Translations under genes and position numbers: made by a program | The notes under the pieces: model-generated | Databases searched by the model: none | The model's input: the letters and a program-made list of their open reading frames with translations, nothing else | Told to the model about the DNA's origin: nothing | From: an uncultured Collinsella sp. | GTDB taxonomy: Bacteria; Actinomycetota; Coriobacteriia; Coriobacteriales; Coriobacteriaceae | Length of the DNA stretch: 8,142 nucleotides | Assembly (NCBI GenBank): GCA_902495155.1 | Contig: CABUWD010000092.1 | Coordinates: 1 to 8,142 of the forward strand | Direction of reading: 5' to 3' | Part shown: piece after piece, positions 1 through 5,584 of the stretch | Position numbering within the stretch: the stretch's first letter is position 1 | How the letters are laid out: every line of letters begins with the position of its first letter

Positions 1-120
1 CGCAGAAACCCCCGCTTACGTCTCATTCTGTAAAAGTAAGAACGGTTTTCAGCCTAATCGTGTTACGGATCGAGACAAACCTGAAGCTACGTTGGCGCCA
101 AACACGCTGACTTATCGACA
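1..120. other. Unassigned left edge
   Basis: No gene can be assigned here. On the plus strand two frames are open from the window edge (one to a TAG at 125-127, one to a TGA near 108-110), but neither translation is recognisable and they cannot both be real. On the minus strand an ATG at 26-24 would begin MRRKRGFLR and run off the window, which resembles a basic N-terminus, but no Shine-Dalgarno precedes it. A perfect 10-base palindrome, TTGGCGCCAA, lies at 92-101 and could be a protein-binding site for a leftward gene outside the window. Confidence 0.3.
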
Positions 121-121
121 T

Positions 122-160
122 AAATAGAAACGGGCCCTGTCCCACAAGGAAACAGAGCCC
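122..160 (-). terminator. Intrinsic terminator of tRNA-Thr
   Basis: Read on the minus strand, GGGCTCTGT (160-152) pairs with ACAGGGCCC (140-132) to give a 9-bp stem with one G-U pair and an 11-base loop, followed by the T-rich run GTTTCTATTTA. It starts 11 bases after the tRNA 3' end, which is where a transcript end for a single-gene tRNA unit is expected. The plus-strand side has no T-run, so it works in one direction only. Confidence 0.85.
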
Positions 161-170
161 GAAACTCTCA

Positions 171-245
171 TGGAGCCAGTGACAGGAATCGAACCTGCAA
201 CCCACTGATTACAAATCAGTTGCGCTACCGTTGCGCCACACTGGC
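171..245 (-). tRNA. tRNA-Thr (anticodon UGU)
   Basis: A full cloverleaf can be folded by eye on the minus strand. The acceptor stem is GCCAGTG with CACTGGC, the D stem is GCGC/GCGC with a 7-base loop, and the anticodon stem is ACTGA/TCAGT with loop TTTGTAA, which gives anticodon UGU (reads ACA, threonine). The variable loop is GGGTT, and the T stem GCAGG/CCTGT (one G-U) carries the loop TTCGATT. The discriminator is U and the CCA end is encoded, making 75 bases. The gene stands alone: its terminator follows directly, and the neighbouring kinase gene points the other way on the 5' side. Confidence 0.97.
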
Positions 246-277
246 ACACTTGGCGCTTTCGCGCGAAGCCTGTTAAG

Positions 278-304
278 AATATAGGAATTACGGACGGGGC
301 GCAA
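278..304 (-). promoter_or_regulatory. Possible proximal promoter of tRNA-Thr
   Basis: On the minus strand a -10-like TATATT (283-278) lies 32 bases ahead of the tRNA 5' end. The best upstream hexamer is TTGCGC (304-299), three of six matches to TTGACA with a short 15-base spacer. The -10 is good and the -35 weak, so this is only a candidate. Confidence 0.3.
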
Positions 305-317
305 CAGGCCACACGGC

Positions 318-347
318 GTTATACAAATATGCAAAATCCAGCAACAA
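318..347 (-). promoter_or_regulatory. Possible distal promoter of tRNA-Thr
   Basis: On the minus strand TTGTTG (347-342) and TATAAC (323-318, five of six matches to TATAAT) are spaced by 18 bases. Transcription would start near 311 and give a leader of about 65 bases before the tRNA. This has the better hexamer pair of the two candidates; which is used cannot be told from sequence alone. Confidence 0.4.
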
Positions 348-390
348 CAGGTACCAGGCCCGTTCATTTCTGTCGGTTCGCCCTCAATCT

Positions 391-467
391 CAAAACCATT
401 CGTCAGAACGAATAGTTTTAATTACAATTGCTATATATAAAACTATTCGTTCTGGCGAAGGGTTTCG
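391..467. promoter_or_regulatory. Paired dyad operators around the kinase promoter
   Basis: Two 30-base arms, 391-420 and 438-467, are inverted copies with three mismatches. The inner 17 bases (CAGAACGAATAGTTTTA at 404-420 and its complement at 438-454) are perfect. Each arm also holds its own dyad: ATTCGT-N4-ACGAAT at 398-413 (perfect) and an imperfect version at 445-460. Their centres are 47 bp apart. The 17-base spacer plus inner edge is AT-rich with -10-like TATATA/TATAAA (432-441); no convincing -35 is seen. The right dyad overlaps the Shine-Dalgarno of the kinase gene. The layout fits an operator bound by two dimers over a promoter. The HTH at the start of the downstream protein is the obvious candidate binder (inference). 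Confidence 0.75.
457..462 (+). promoter_or_regulatory. Ribosome binding site fixing the kinase start
   Basis: GAAGGG lies 7 bases ahead of the ATG at 470. The same frame can be extended upstream to a TTG at 428, but that TTG lies in the AT-rich operator spacer, has no Shine-Dalgarno, and would add 14 residues before the helix-turn-helix. ATG 470 is therefore preferred. Confidence 0.8.
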
Positions 468-469
468 CG

Positions 470-1810
470 ATGCTTACTACCAAAGAAGCCGCCGAGCTGC
501 TCGGCATCACTCCGCGCAGGGTGCAGGAGCTCATAAAAAACGGAGCACTTGAGGCCCGCAAGGCTTCTGGTGTATGGCTCATCGACAAAGACAGCGTCGA
601 CACGCGACTCCGCTCTGTGACCAAAACGGGGGGACGTCCCCGCCGCGGCCACGGTAAGAGCGAGATCGCGTTCACCCTCATGAACCGCACGTACGAAGTC
701 GCTCAGCTGGTCTACAGTACATCGCGAAAAGACTTTACCCACATCGGTGCCGACATCGATTACGCCCACGCCCCTATTGGAGTATTTGGCCCTAATAGCC
801 CCATATCGCTAGACTCCTTCCGCATCTGGTGGCGCGGCCGCGGTATCCCGCTCGCACGCATTGGGCTAGCCTCCCTGCTTGCAGAAGCCGCAGTCGATGT
901 TCCCGATGAACTCGTCCAGCGAAATCTCGGCCTCTCCTTATCCGACCAGTATTGGATTAGGCCCCAAGGTTCCGGTCTCACCTGGGAGGATATCAACTTC
1001 TTCAATAACGCCTTTGATGACGTCTCGCTGTCCATTGCACCCTTTGCCCCAGAGGGAAAAGCGGCTGCCGCAAAGCCCGATAACACCTCGGACGGCAATC
1101 TTCAAAAGTACTGGACGTGCGAGGGCGAACGTCGAATTCTGCATAAGGCAGGAGCGCACCTGGACCAGGAACCTTATAACGAGCTGGTGGCGACCGCGCT
1201 CCACCGTCGCATCCTAAACGCCTGCGATTATGTGCCTTACTCGCTCGAGGGCACGGGCACTTCCGCCCTGAGCACATGCGATGTCTTCTTAACTGATGAA
1301 GAAGAGTATGTCCCTGCGTTCTATGTAAACCAGTACGCAAACGCAGATGAACGGCTAACCGACTACGAGCGATATGTAGCAAACTGCGAGGAGCTCGGGG
1401 TGACAGGCGTCAAGGATGCCCTTGACCGCATGATCGTATGTGACGACATCATTGCCAACTACGATCGTCATTGGCGCAACTTCGGCCTCGTGCGAAACGT
1501 AAACACGCAAGCTTGCAGACCTGCCCCCATCTTCGATTCGGGCTCATCGCTCTGGTGCAACATATCACTAGAGGAGCTTAGGGCGGGAGAGCACAGTTTT
1601 ACCAGCGCACAATTTCATTCAAGCCCCGCCAAACAAATGTTGCTCGTCGAGGACATGGGCTGGTTTGACTGCGACAAACTCGAAGGCTTCGTTGACGAGG
1701 CAATCGAGATTCTTTCCAGAAACGACGCGCTCACGGCAAGGCTGCCATATCTAAAAGAGGCGCTAACGTGGCGCCTCGAAAGAATGATCGACATCGCTGA
1801 ATGGAGTTAG
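470..1810 (+). CDS. HTH-HipA-like kinase fusion, single gene
   Basis: The product is a 446-residue protein combining a DNA-binding head with a HipA-type protein kinase fold. Residues 1-47 form an excisionase/MerR-type helix-turn-helix (TTKEAAELLGITPRRVQELI, then GVWLIDKDSV), followed by a basic GGRPRRG linker resembling an AT-hook. The middle (about 65-200) holds a conserved block with LGLSLSDQYWIRP and LTWEDINFF. The kinase part has DNTSDG at 204-209 as a likely phosphate loop, Lys226 (RRILHKAG) as likely ATP-binding lysine, E234, the catalytic-loop match IIANYDRHWRNFGL (Asp332, Asn337) and a metal-binding PIFDSGSS (Asp356). Spacing D-N of 5 and D-D of 24 closely matches E. coli HipA (309/314/332). 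All key residues are present, so it is probably active; its substrate is unknown. No separate hipB-like gene adjoins it, so the HTH may supply autoregulation. It is less GC-rich than the neighbouring block, suggesting acquisition. Toxin function is not shown. Confidence 0.85.
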   Translation: MLTTKEAAELLGITPRRVQELIKNGALEARKASGVWLIDKDSVDTRLRSVTKTGGRPRRGHGKSEIAFTLMNRTYEVAQLVYSTSRKDFTHIGADIDYAHAPIGVFGPNSPISLDSFRIWWRGRGIPLARIGLASLLAEAAVDVPDELVQRNLGLSLSDQYWIRPQGSGLTWEDINFFNNAFDDVSLSIAPFAPEGKAAAAKPDNTSDGNLQKYWTCEGERRILHKAGAHLDQEPYNELVATALHRRILNACDYVPYSLEGTGTSALSTCDVFLTDEEEYVPAFYVNQYANADERLTDYERYVANCEELGVTGVKDALDRMIVCDDIIANYDRHWRNFGLVRNVNTQACRPAPIFDSGSSLWCNISLEELRAGEHSFTSAQFHSSPAKQMLLVEDMGWFDCDKLEGFVDEAIEILSRNDALTARLPYLKEALTWRLERMIDIAEWS

Positions 1811-1829
1811 CGAGGCAGCATTGCCCCGC
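1810..1829. terminator. Weak hairpin between convergent genes
   Basis: GCG-A-GGCA, loop GCAT, TGCC-C-CGC forms a 7-bp stem with one A-C mismatch exactly in the gap between the kinase stop and the nuclease stop. Neither side is followed by a T-run, so it is not a canonical intrinsic terminator. It is the only structure in the 27-base gap. Confidence 0.3.
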
Positions 1830-1837
1830 CAACTTCC

Positions 1838-2515
1838 CTACCTCCCGCGCAGGGCCTTGAGCTTGGCCAGGGCATCGGGGCTCAGGCGACTGCCCAGAGT
1901 CATCTTGATTTGTGGAGCTTCCTCGGCCTCGTGCACGTCGTTGTCGATCTGTTTGATCTCGTCCACCAGCATACGGCTCGAGATGCGCGTAACGCCCTTG
2001 CCCATGACGACGGCCTGGATCGTGCCGTCGCTCGACACTACAGAACACGCGCGGCCTTCCTCGCGCGCCTCGATGCAGAGCTTCTGCACCACGGTATCGG
2101 CCGAAACACCCGTCGGCGAAAACTCAATGCGCACACCGCGGGCCGGTAGGTTGGGGCGCTCGCTGGAGATATTGCCCGCGCCGTCAAATACGATCACGGC
2201 CTCGTAGCGGCCCTGGGCAAACGCAGCTACGTCATTAATGAGCGCCGTGCGCGCCATATCGTGAACGTCGCTGGAATACGGATCGTCGGAATGGTCGTAC
2301 ACGAGCTTTTCGTAGCGCGGCGTGCAGTGGATCACGTTGTAACCGTCGACCACCAGCAGCTCGGGCTTGTTGGAGTGCACCGTCGAGACTGGGTCGGCGA
2401 TAGCCTGCGCAAACGCATTGCCGCCCACGCCATAGGTCGCGGCCGAAACAATCGGCTTGGCCGAGCCCTCGCCAAAGCGCTTGGCCTTGGACTTGGCACG
2501 GTTCTTTTTGGACAT
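1838..2515 (-). CDS. Rae1/YacP-like NYN-domain ribonuclease
   Basis: A 225-residue protein of the NYN (PIN-like) nuclease family. Acidic motifs typical of the fold are visible: VDGYN (Asp57) at the end of strand 1, VFDGAG (Asp111), GVSADT (Asp140) and SSDG (Asp163). In B. subtilis the homologue Rae1 (YacP) cuts mRNA in the ribosomal A site and lies directly after rlmB, the same neighbour as here, which supports the assignment. Residues 1-50 form a Lys/Arg/Ser-rich extension ahead of the nuclease core; B. subtilis Rae1 lacks this. The C-terminal ~25 residues after the core are also extra. The start ATG lies 3 bases after the rlmB stop, with GGAGGA inside the end of rlmB as ribosome binding site, so the pair is probably co-translated. 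The ribosome-dependent activity is by homology only. Confidence 0.85.
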   Translation of the reverse strand: MSKKNRAKSKAKRFGEGSAKPIVSAATYGVGGNAFAQAIADPVSTVHSNKPELLVVDGYNVIHCTPRYEKLVYDHSDDPYSSDVHDMARTALINDVAAFAQGRYEAVIVFDGAGNISSERPNLPARGVRIEFSPTGVSADTVVQKLCIEAREEGRACSVVSSDGTIQAVVMGKGVTRISSRMLVDEIKQIDNDVHEAEEAPQIKMTLGSRLSPDALAKLKALRGR

Positions 2516-2518
2516 GCG

Positions 2519-3433
2519 CTACTCCTCCCCCATCAGCTCGCCGGCGTTGCGGCGCAGCCACTCAAAGCACAGCGCCGTGGTCGCCTGGGCAACATTGAGG
2601 CTCTCGGTCATACCGCGCTGGGGAAGCTTGGTCAAAAAGTCGCATTTCTCGAGCACCAGACGCGAGATGCCGTCGCCCTCGGAGCCCATGACGAGCGCCA
2701 CGCGGCCCTCGAAAGGAGCATCCCAGCAACTGCCTTCGGCGTGCTCGGAAGCACCGCCCACCCAAAAACCAGCGGCCTTAAAATCGTCGAGCGCACGGGC
2801 GATATTGGGAACCTGCGCGATAGGCAGATGCATGACGGCACCGGCTGAGGTCTTATAGCTGCCCACGGTCACGCCGGCGGCACGCTTATTGGCAATGACG
2901 ACGCCCGCCGCGCCCACAACCTCGGCGGAGCGCACGATGGCGCCAAAGTTGCCGTCGTCAGTCACGTGGTCGAGCACCACGACAAGTGCCGGGCCCTCGC
3001 CTGCGCGGTCGAGAATATCGGCGACATCGGCATAGGGGAAGTTGCCAACCTCGAGCGCGATGCCCTGGTGAGCGCCGTGGCTCGACAGTGCGTCGAGCTG
3101 CGCGCGCGGCACATACTTAATGCGGACACCCACGGCGTTGAGGTCGTCGACCAGGCGCGACAAGGCGGCATCGCGCTCCCCGCCCTCGGCAATGAGCGCG
3201 CACTTGATGGGAAAACCAGTGCGCAGCGCCTCGGCGGCTGCACGACGACCTTCGATAAACTCGCCCTTGGGAGCCTGGACAGCGTCGCGGTTGCGATCGC
3301 GCTGCGGACGTGCGGCCTGGGTGCGATCGCGCTGGCCCTTGGGAGCGGCAGCGCGGTCATTGCGGCGAATCGGACGCGAGCCAGAAGCAGCCTGCTTGCC
3401 GCCACGAGGCGCACGCTTGCGATTGTCGGCCAT
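2519..3433 (-). CDS. rlmB: 23S rRNA (guanosine-2'-O)-methyltransferase RlmB, TrmH/SpoU family
   Basis: A 304-residue SPOUT-class methyltransferase expected to methylate the 2'-OH of a 23S rRNA guanosine (Gm2251 in E. coli) using S-adenosylmethionine. The small substrate-binding domain starts at about residue 59 (FIEGRRAAAEAL). The three trefoil-knot motifs are clear: motif 1 VTDDGNFGAIVRSAE (about 157-171, catalytic-type Asn162 and Arg168), motif 2 VMGSEGDGIS (248-257) and motif 3 ESLNVAQA (277-284). Residues 1-55 are a low-complexity Arg/Lys/Gln/Ala tail, probably an RNA-binding extension. An ATG 21 bases upstream is in frame, but the start at 3433 has AGGAGG 7 bases ahead and gives the sequence MADNRKR. 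An intrinsic terminator lies just upstream, so its expression depends on read-through or an unseen promoter. Other TrmH paralogues cannot be fully excluded, but the cysS neighbour supports RlmB. Confidence 0.9.
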   Translation of the reverse strand: MADNRKRAPRGGKQAASGSRPIRRNDRAAAPKGQRDRTQAARPQRDRNRDAVQAPKGEFIEGRRAAAEALRTGFPIKCALIAEGGERDAALSRLVDDLNAVGVRIKYVPRAQLDALSSHGAHQGIALEVGNFPYADVADILDRAGEGPALVVVLDHVTDDGNFGAIVRSAEVVGAAGVVIANKRAAGVTVGSYKTSAGAVMHLPIAQVPNIARALDDFKAAGFWVGGASEHAEGSCWDAPFEGRVALVMGSEGDGISRLVLEKCDFLTKLPQRGMTESLNVAQATTALCFEWLRRNAGELMGEE

Positions 3434-3440
3434 AAAGTGA

Positions 3441-3446
3441 CCTCCT
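3441..3446 (-). promoter_or_regulatory. Ribosome binding site of rlmB
   Basis: AGGAGG on the minus strand, 7 bases before ATG 3433, is a perfect anti-16S match. It overlaps the frame of the upstream in-frame ATG at 3454, which argues against that longer start. Confidence 0.85.
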
Positions 3447-3460
3447 AAATACAACTATCA

Positions 3461-3508
3461 AACGAAACAAAATAAACGACCGCCCATGAATATTAATTCG
3501 GGCGGTCG
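3461..3508 (-). terminator. Intrinsic terminator between cysS and rlmB
   Basis: On the minus strand CGACCGCCC (3508-3500) pairs perfectly with GGGCGGTCG (3485-3477). The 14-base loop can add four more pairs (GAAT/ATTC around TAAT, with an AT bulge). The stem is followed at once by the T-rich run TTTATTTTGTTTCGTTT. This is a strong terminator by shape, placed inside an otherwise contiguous gene block, 28 bases upstream of the rlmB start region. It may set a lower level of rlmB and nuclease expression by partial read-through. Confidence 0.87.
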
Positions 3509-3511
3509 GTA

Positions 3512-3613
3512 CGGGTTTTCCAAGTGCCCGAGATTGCCGTGAAAGAGGAGCGACGCGTACTTGAGTACGCGAGCGACGGTTTGAACGGCAAGGTCGGGTG
3601 CTTGGGAAACCCG
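3512..3613. other. Long near-perfect stem-loop behind cysS
   Basis: Arms 3513-3540 and 3585-3612 pair over 28 positions, with one extra C-G at 3512/3613. In DNA five positions do not match; three of these (3519/3606, 3525/3600, 3526/3599) become U-G or G-U in plus-strand RNA, leaving two mismatches (3532/3593 and 3533/3592). The same three are A-C mismatches in minus-strand RNA. In the middle a second perfect hairpin, CGCGTAC-TTGA-GTACGCG (3554-3571), is flanked by 13-base unpaired segments and by a direct repeat GAGCGACG (3548-3555 and 3571-3578). The element begins 7 bases after the cysS stop and ends 3 bases before the terminator stem. It could be a structured small RNA, a palindromic interspersed repeat, or a transcript-end stabiliser. 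No promoter was found. Confidence 0.7.
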
Positions 3614-3619
3614 CGGGGA

Positions 3620-5086
3620 TTAGAGAGATTTGATACGAGTGCCGGCGGCGGTATCTTCAATCGTCAGGCCCAGGTCCTTGAGCTGGTCGCGGATGGCATC
3701 TGCCAGATCCCAGTTCTTGGCGGCACGGGCCTCGGCGCGGGCCTCGAGAATCTTGGCAGCAGCCTCGTCCACGTCGTCACCCGTGTAGGCAACCAGGCCG
3801 GCGGCAACGCCCAGCAGGCCCAGCGGCAGCTCGACCTTGGGCTCGGGAAGCTCGACGCCAAACGTATCGAGCAGCTCGGCCAGCGTATCGGCGGCAGCCA
3901 GGACTGCGGCCTTGTCGGCAGCATCGCCCGCCTGCTCCAGGTACTGGTTGCACTCGGTCACAAAGCCAAAGACAGCACCCATGGCACCGGCGGAGTTAAA
4001 GTCGTCGTCCATGCACTCCTTAAAGGTGGCACGGGTCTCGGCGGCCTTGGCGGCAAACGCCTTGGATGCTGCCTCATCGGCATCGGCCGTCGCATGGTTC
4101 GCGGCCCAGCGCAGGTTCTCGACCGTACCGGCGATACGCGTGAGCGAGTTCTCGGCACCCTCCAGGCGCTCCCAAGAAAAGTCGAGCGGCGAGCGATAGC
4201 TCGTCTGCAACATCAGCAGACGCAGGGCCGCGGCAGAGTGCTGCTCGAGGACCTCGGCCAGCGTAAAGAAGTTGCCGAGCGACTTGGACATCTTCTCGCC
4301 GTCGACCAGCAGCATGCCCGTGTGCATCCAGGTGTTGGAGAAACCCTGGTGCCAGGCGCAGGTGGCCTGGGCGCACTCGTTCTCGTGATGCGGGAAGGCA
4401 AGGTCGGAGCCGCCGCCATGAATGTCAATCGGAGTGCCCAGGTAGCGGTGTACCATGGCGGCGCACTCGGTGTGCCAACCGGGACGGCCCTCGCCCCAGG
4501 GGCTCGGCCAGCTGGGCTCGCCGGGCTTGGCGGCCTTCCATAGGGCAAAGTCGAGCGGGTCGTTCTTGTCCTCGTTCTCCTCGATGCGCGCACCCACCAT
4601 AAGGTCGTCGATGTTGCGGCCCGAGACTTGGCCGTAGTTGGGATCGCTGCGCACGGCAAAGTACACGTCGCCGTTATCGGCGGCATAGGCATGGCCCTGC
4701 TCGATGAGCGTCTTGATCATGGCGATCATGGGGCCGATCTCCTTGGTGGCGCGAGGACGCACATCGGGATCGAGCACGTTGGCGGCGCGCATAACGCCGA
4801 TAAACTTGTCAGAGAACTCCGTCGCAACCTCGGCGGCGGTACGGCCCTGCTCGTTGGCGCGCTTGATGATCTTGTCATCGACATCGGTGAGGTTCTGGGC
4901 GAATGTGACCTCGTAGCCGCTCGCGATGAGCCAGCGACGAATCACGTCAAAGCTGATGAACGTGCGGGCGTTGCCGATGTGGATGTTGTCGTAGACCGTG
5001 GGGCCGCACACGTACATGCGGACCTTTCCGGACTCGATGGGCTGGAACTCTTCCTTTTTATGGGTAGCGCTGTTGTAGATACGCAT
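3620..5086 (-). CDS. cysS: Cysteinyl-tRNA synthetase
   Basis: A 488-residue class I aminoacyl-tRNA synthetase that charges tRNA-Cys with cysteine in the cytosol. The catalytic signatures are HIGN at 36-39 (the HIGH-type motif, HIGN being common in bacterial CysRS) and KMSKS at 265-269. The four zinc ligands that select cysteine are present: Cys27 (MYVCGPT), Cys208 (GWHTEC), His233 and Glu237 (FPHHENE). The PSWPSPWGEGRPGWH and DIHGGGSDLAFPHHENE blocks are hallmarks of the family. The C-terminal DALR-type and anticodon-binding helices fill residues ~340-488, ending ADAIRDQLKDLGLTIEDTAAGTRIKSL-like, as in E. coli CysS. Length is normal. Its ATG is 3 bases past the ispF stop and uses AAGGAG in the last ispF codons. 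A long stem-loop and terminator follow. Confidence 0.98.
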   Translation of the reverse strand: MRIYNSATHKKEEFQPIESGKVRMYVCGPTVYDNIHIGNARTFISFDVIRRWLIASGYEVTFAQNLTDVDDKIIKRANEQGRTAAEVATEFSDKFIGVMRAANVLDPDVRPRATKEIGPMIAMIKTLIEQGHAYAADNGDVYFAVRSDPNYGQVSGRNIDDLMVGARIEENEDKNDPLDFALWKAAKPGEPSWPSPWGEGRPGWHTECAAMVHRYLGTPIDIHGGGSDLAFPHHENECAQATCAWHQGFSNTWMHTGMLLVDGEKMSKSLGNFFTLAEVLEQHSAAALRLLMLQTSYRSPLDFSWERLEGAENSLTRIAGTVENLRWAANHATADADEAASKAFAAKAAETRATFKECMDDDFNSAGAMGAVFGFVTECNQYLEQAGDAADKAAVLAAADTLAELLDTFGVELPEPKVELPLGLLGVAAGLVAYTGDDVDEAAAKILEARAEARAAKNWDLADAIRDQLKDLGLTIEDTAAGTRIKSL

Positions 5087-5089
5087 TCG

Positions 5090-5584
5090 TTACTCCTTAA
5101 CGGTTTTCTGTAGCAGGCAGACGGCCCAGGCGCCGATTCCCTCGCCCTGGCCTTCCCAACCGAGCTTTTCGGTCGTAGTGGCGGCGACGCCCACGTTTTC
5201 GACGTCAACACCCAGGGCATGGGCAAGGTTGGCGCGCATGGCATCGCGGTGCGGGGTGATCTTAGGCTGCTGGCAGGCAATGGTGCAATCGGCATCGACA
5301 AACTCGAAGCCCAGCTCGCGCGCATAGTCCATCACGCGAGCGAGCAGCACCATCGAATCGGCACCCTCATAGGCGGGGTCGGTATCGGGGAATAGCTTGC
5401 CGATGTCTCCCCCGCGGCAGGCGCCCAGAATGGCGTCGGCCAAGGCGTGCGCGAGCACATCGGCATCCGAGTGGCCCAGCAGGCCGCGCTCGTAGGGAAT
5501 GTCGACACCGCCGATGATACATCGACGCCCCTCCACCAGACGGTGAACGTCGTAGCCATGGCCAATGCGCAGGTTACTGAACAT
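5090..5584 (-). CDS. ispF: 2-C-methyl-D-erythritol 2,4-cyclodiphosphate synthase
   Basis: A 164-residue trimeric enzyme of the MEP isoprenoid pathway that cyclises CDP-ME 2-phosphate to MEcPP with release of CMP. The metal site is visible as Asp12 and His14 (GHGYDVHRL) and His46 (HSDADVLAHA), matching Asp8, His10 and His42 of E. coli IspF. GDIGKLFPDTDP and the CDP-binding ATTTEKLGWEGQGEGIG near the C-terminus are also family signatures. Length is normal. The start overlaps the end of ispD by 11 bases in another frame, with GAGG about 9 bases upstream as ribosome binding site, so translation of the two is probably coupled. Adjacent ispD and ispF are common and sometimes fused; here they are separate. 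Confidence 0.97.
   Translation of the reverse strand: MFSNLRIGHGYDVHRLVEGRRCIIGGVDIPYERGLLGHSDADVLAHALADAILGACRGGDIGKLFPDTDPAYEGADSMVLLARVMDYARELGFEFVDADCTIACQQPKITPHRDAMRANLAHALGVDVENVGVAATTTEKLGWEGQGEGIGAWAVCLLQKTVKE

Noticed and set aside
1..26. Minus-strand start MRRKRGFLR running off the window
   Set aside because: Only nine codons, no Shine-Dalgarno and no recognisable product; it cannot be told from chance.
171..245. tRNA-Thr as attachment site for an island carrying the kinase
   Set aside because: The 3' end of the tRNA faces away from the kinase, no repeat of the tRNA end is found elsewhere in the window, and no integrase is present.
391..467. CRISPR or tandem-repeat array near the kinase promoter
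   Set aside because: There are only two copies, in inverted orientation, which is an operator-type layout.
428..469. TTG start giving 14 more residues to the kinase
   Set aside because: It lies in the operator spacer, has no ribosome binding site, and ATG 470 has GAAGGG at 7 bases.
3455..3619. Loss of mrnC (Mini-RNase III) between cysS and rlmB
   Set aside because: mrnC at this place is a Firmicutes feature; direct cysS-rlmB neighbours are normal in Actinobacteria, so no loss needs to be invoked.
3455..3619. T-box leader controlling cysS
   Set aside because: The structures are downstream of cysS, not upstream, and no T-box core motif was seen.
3524..4543. 339-codon plus-strand open frame opposite cysS
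   Set aside because: Gly/Leu/Val-rich shadow of cysS caused by high GC; cysS has every catalytic and zinc-binding residue on the other strand.
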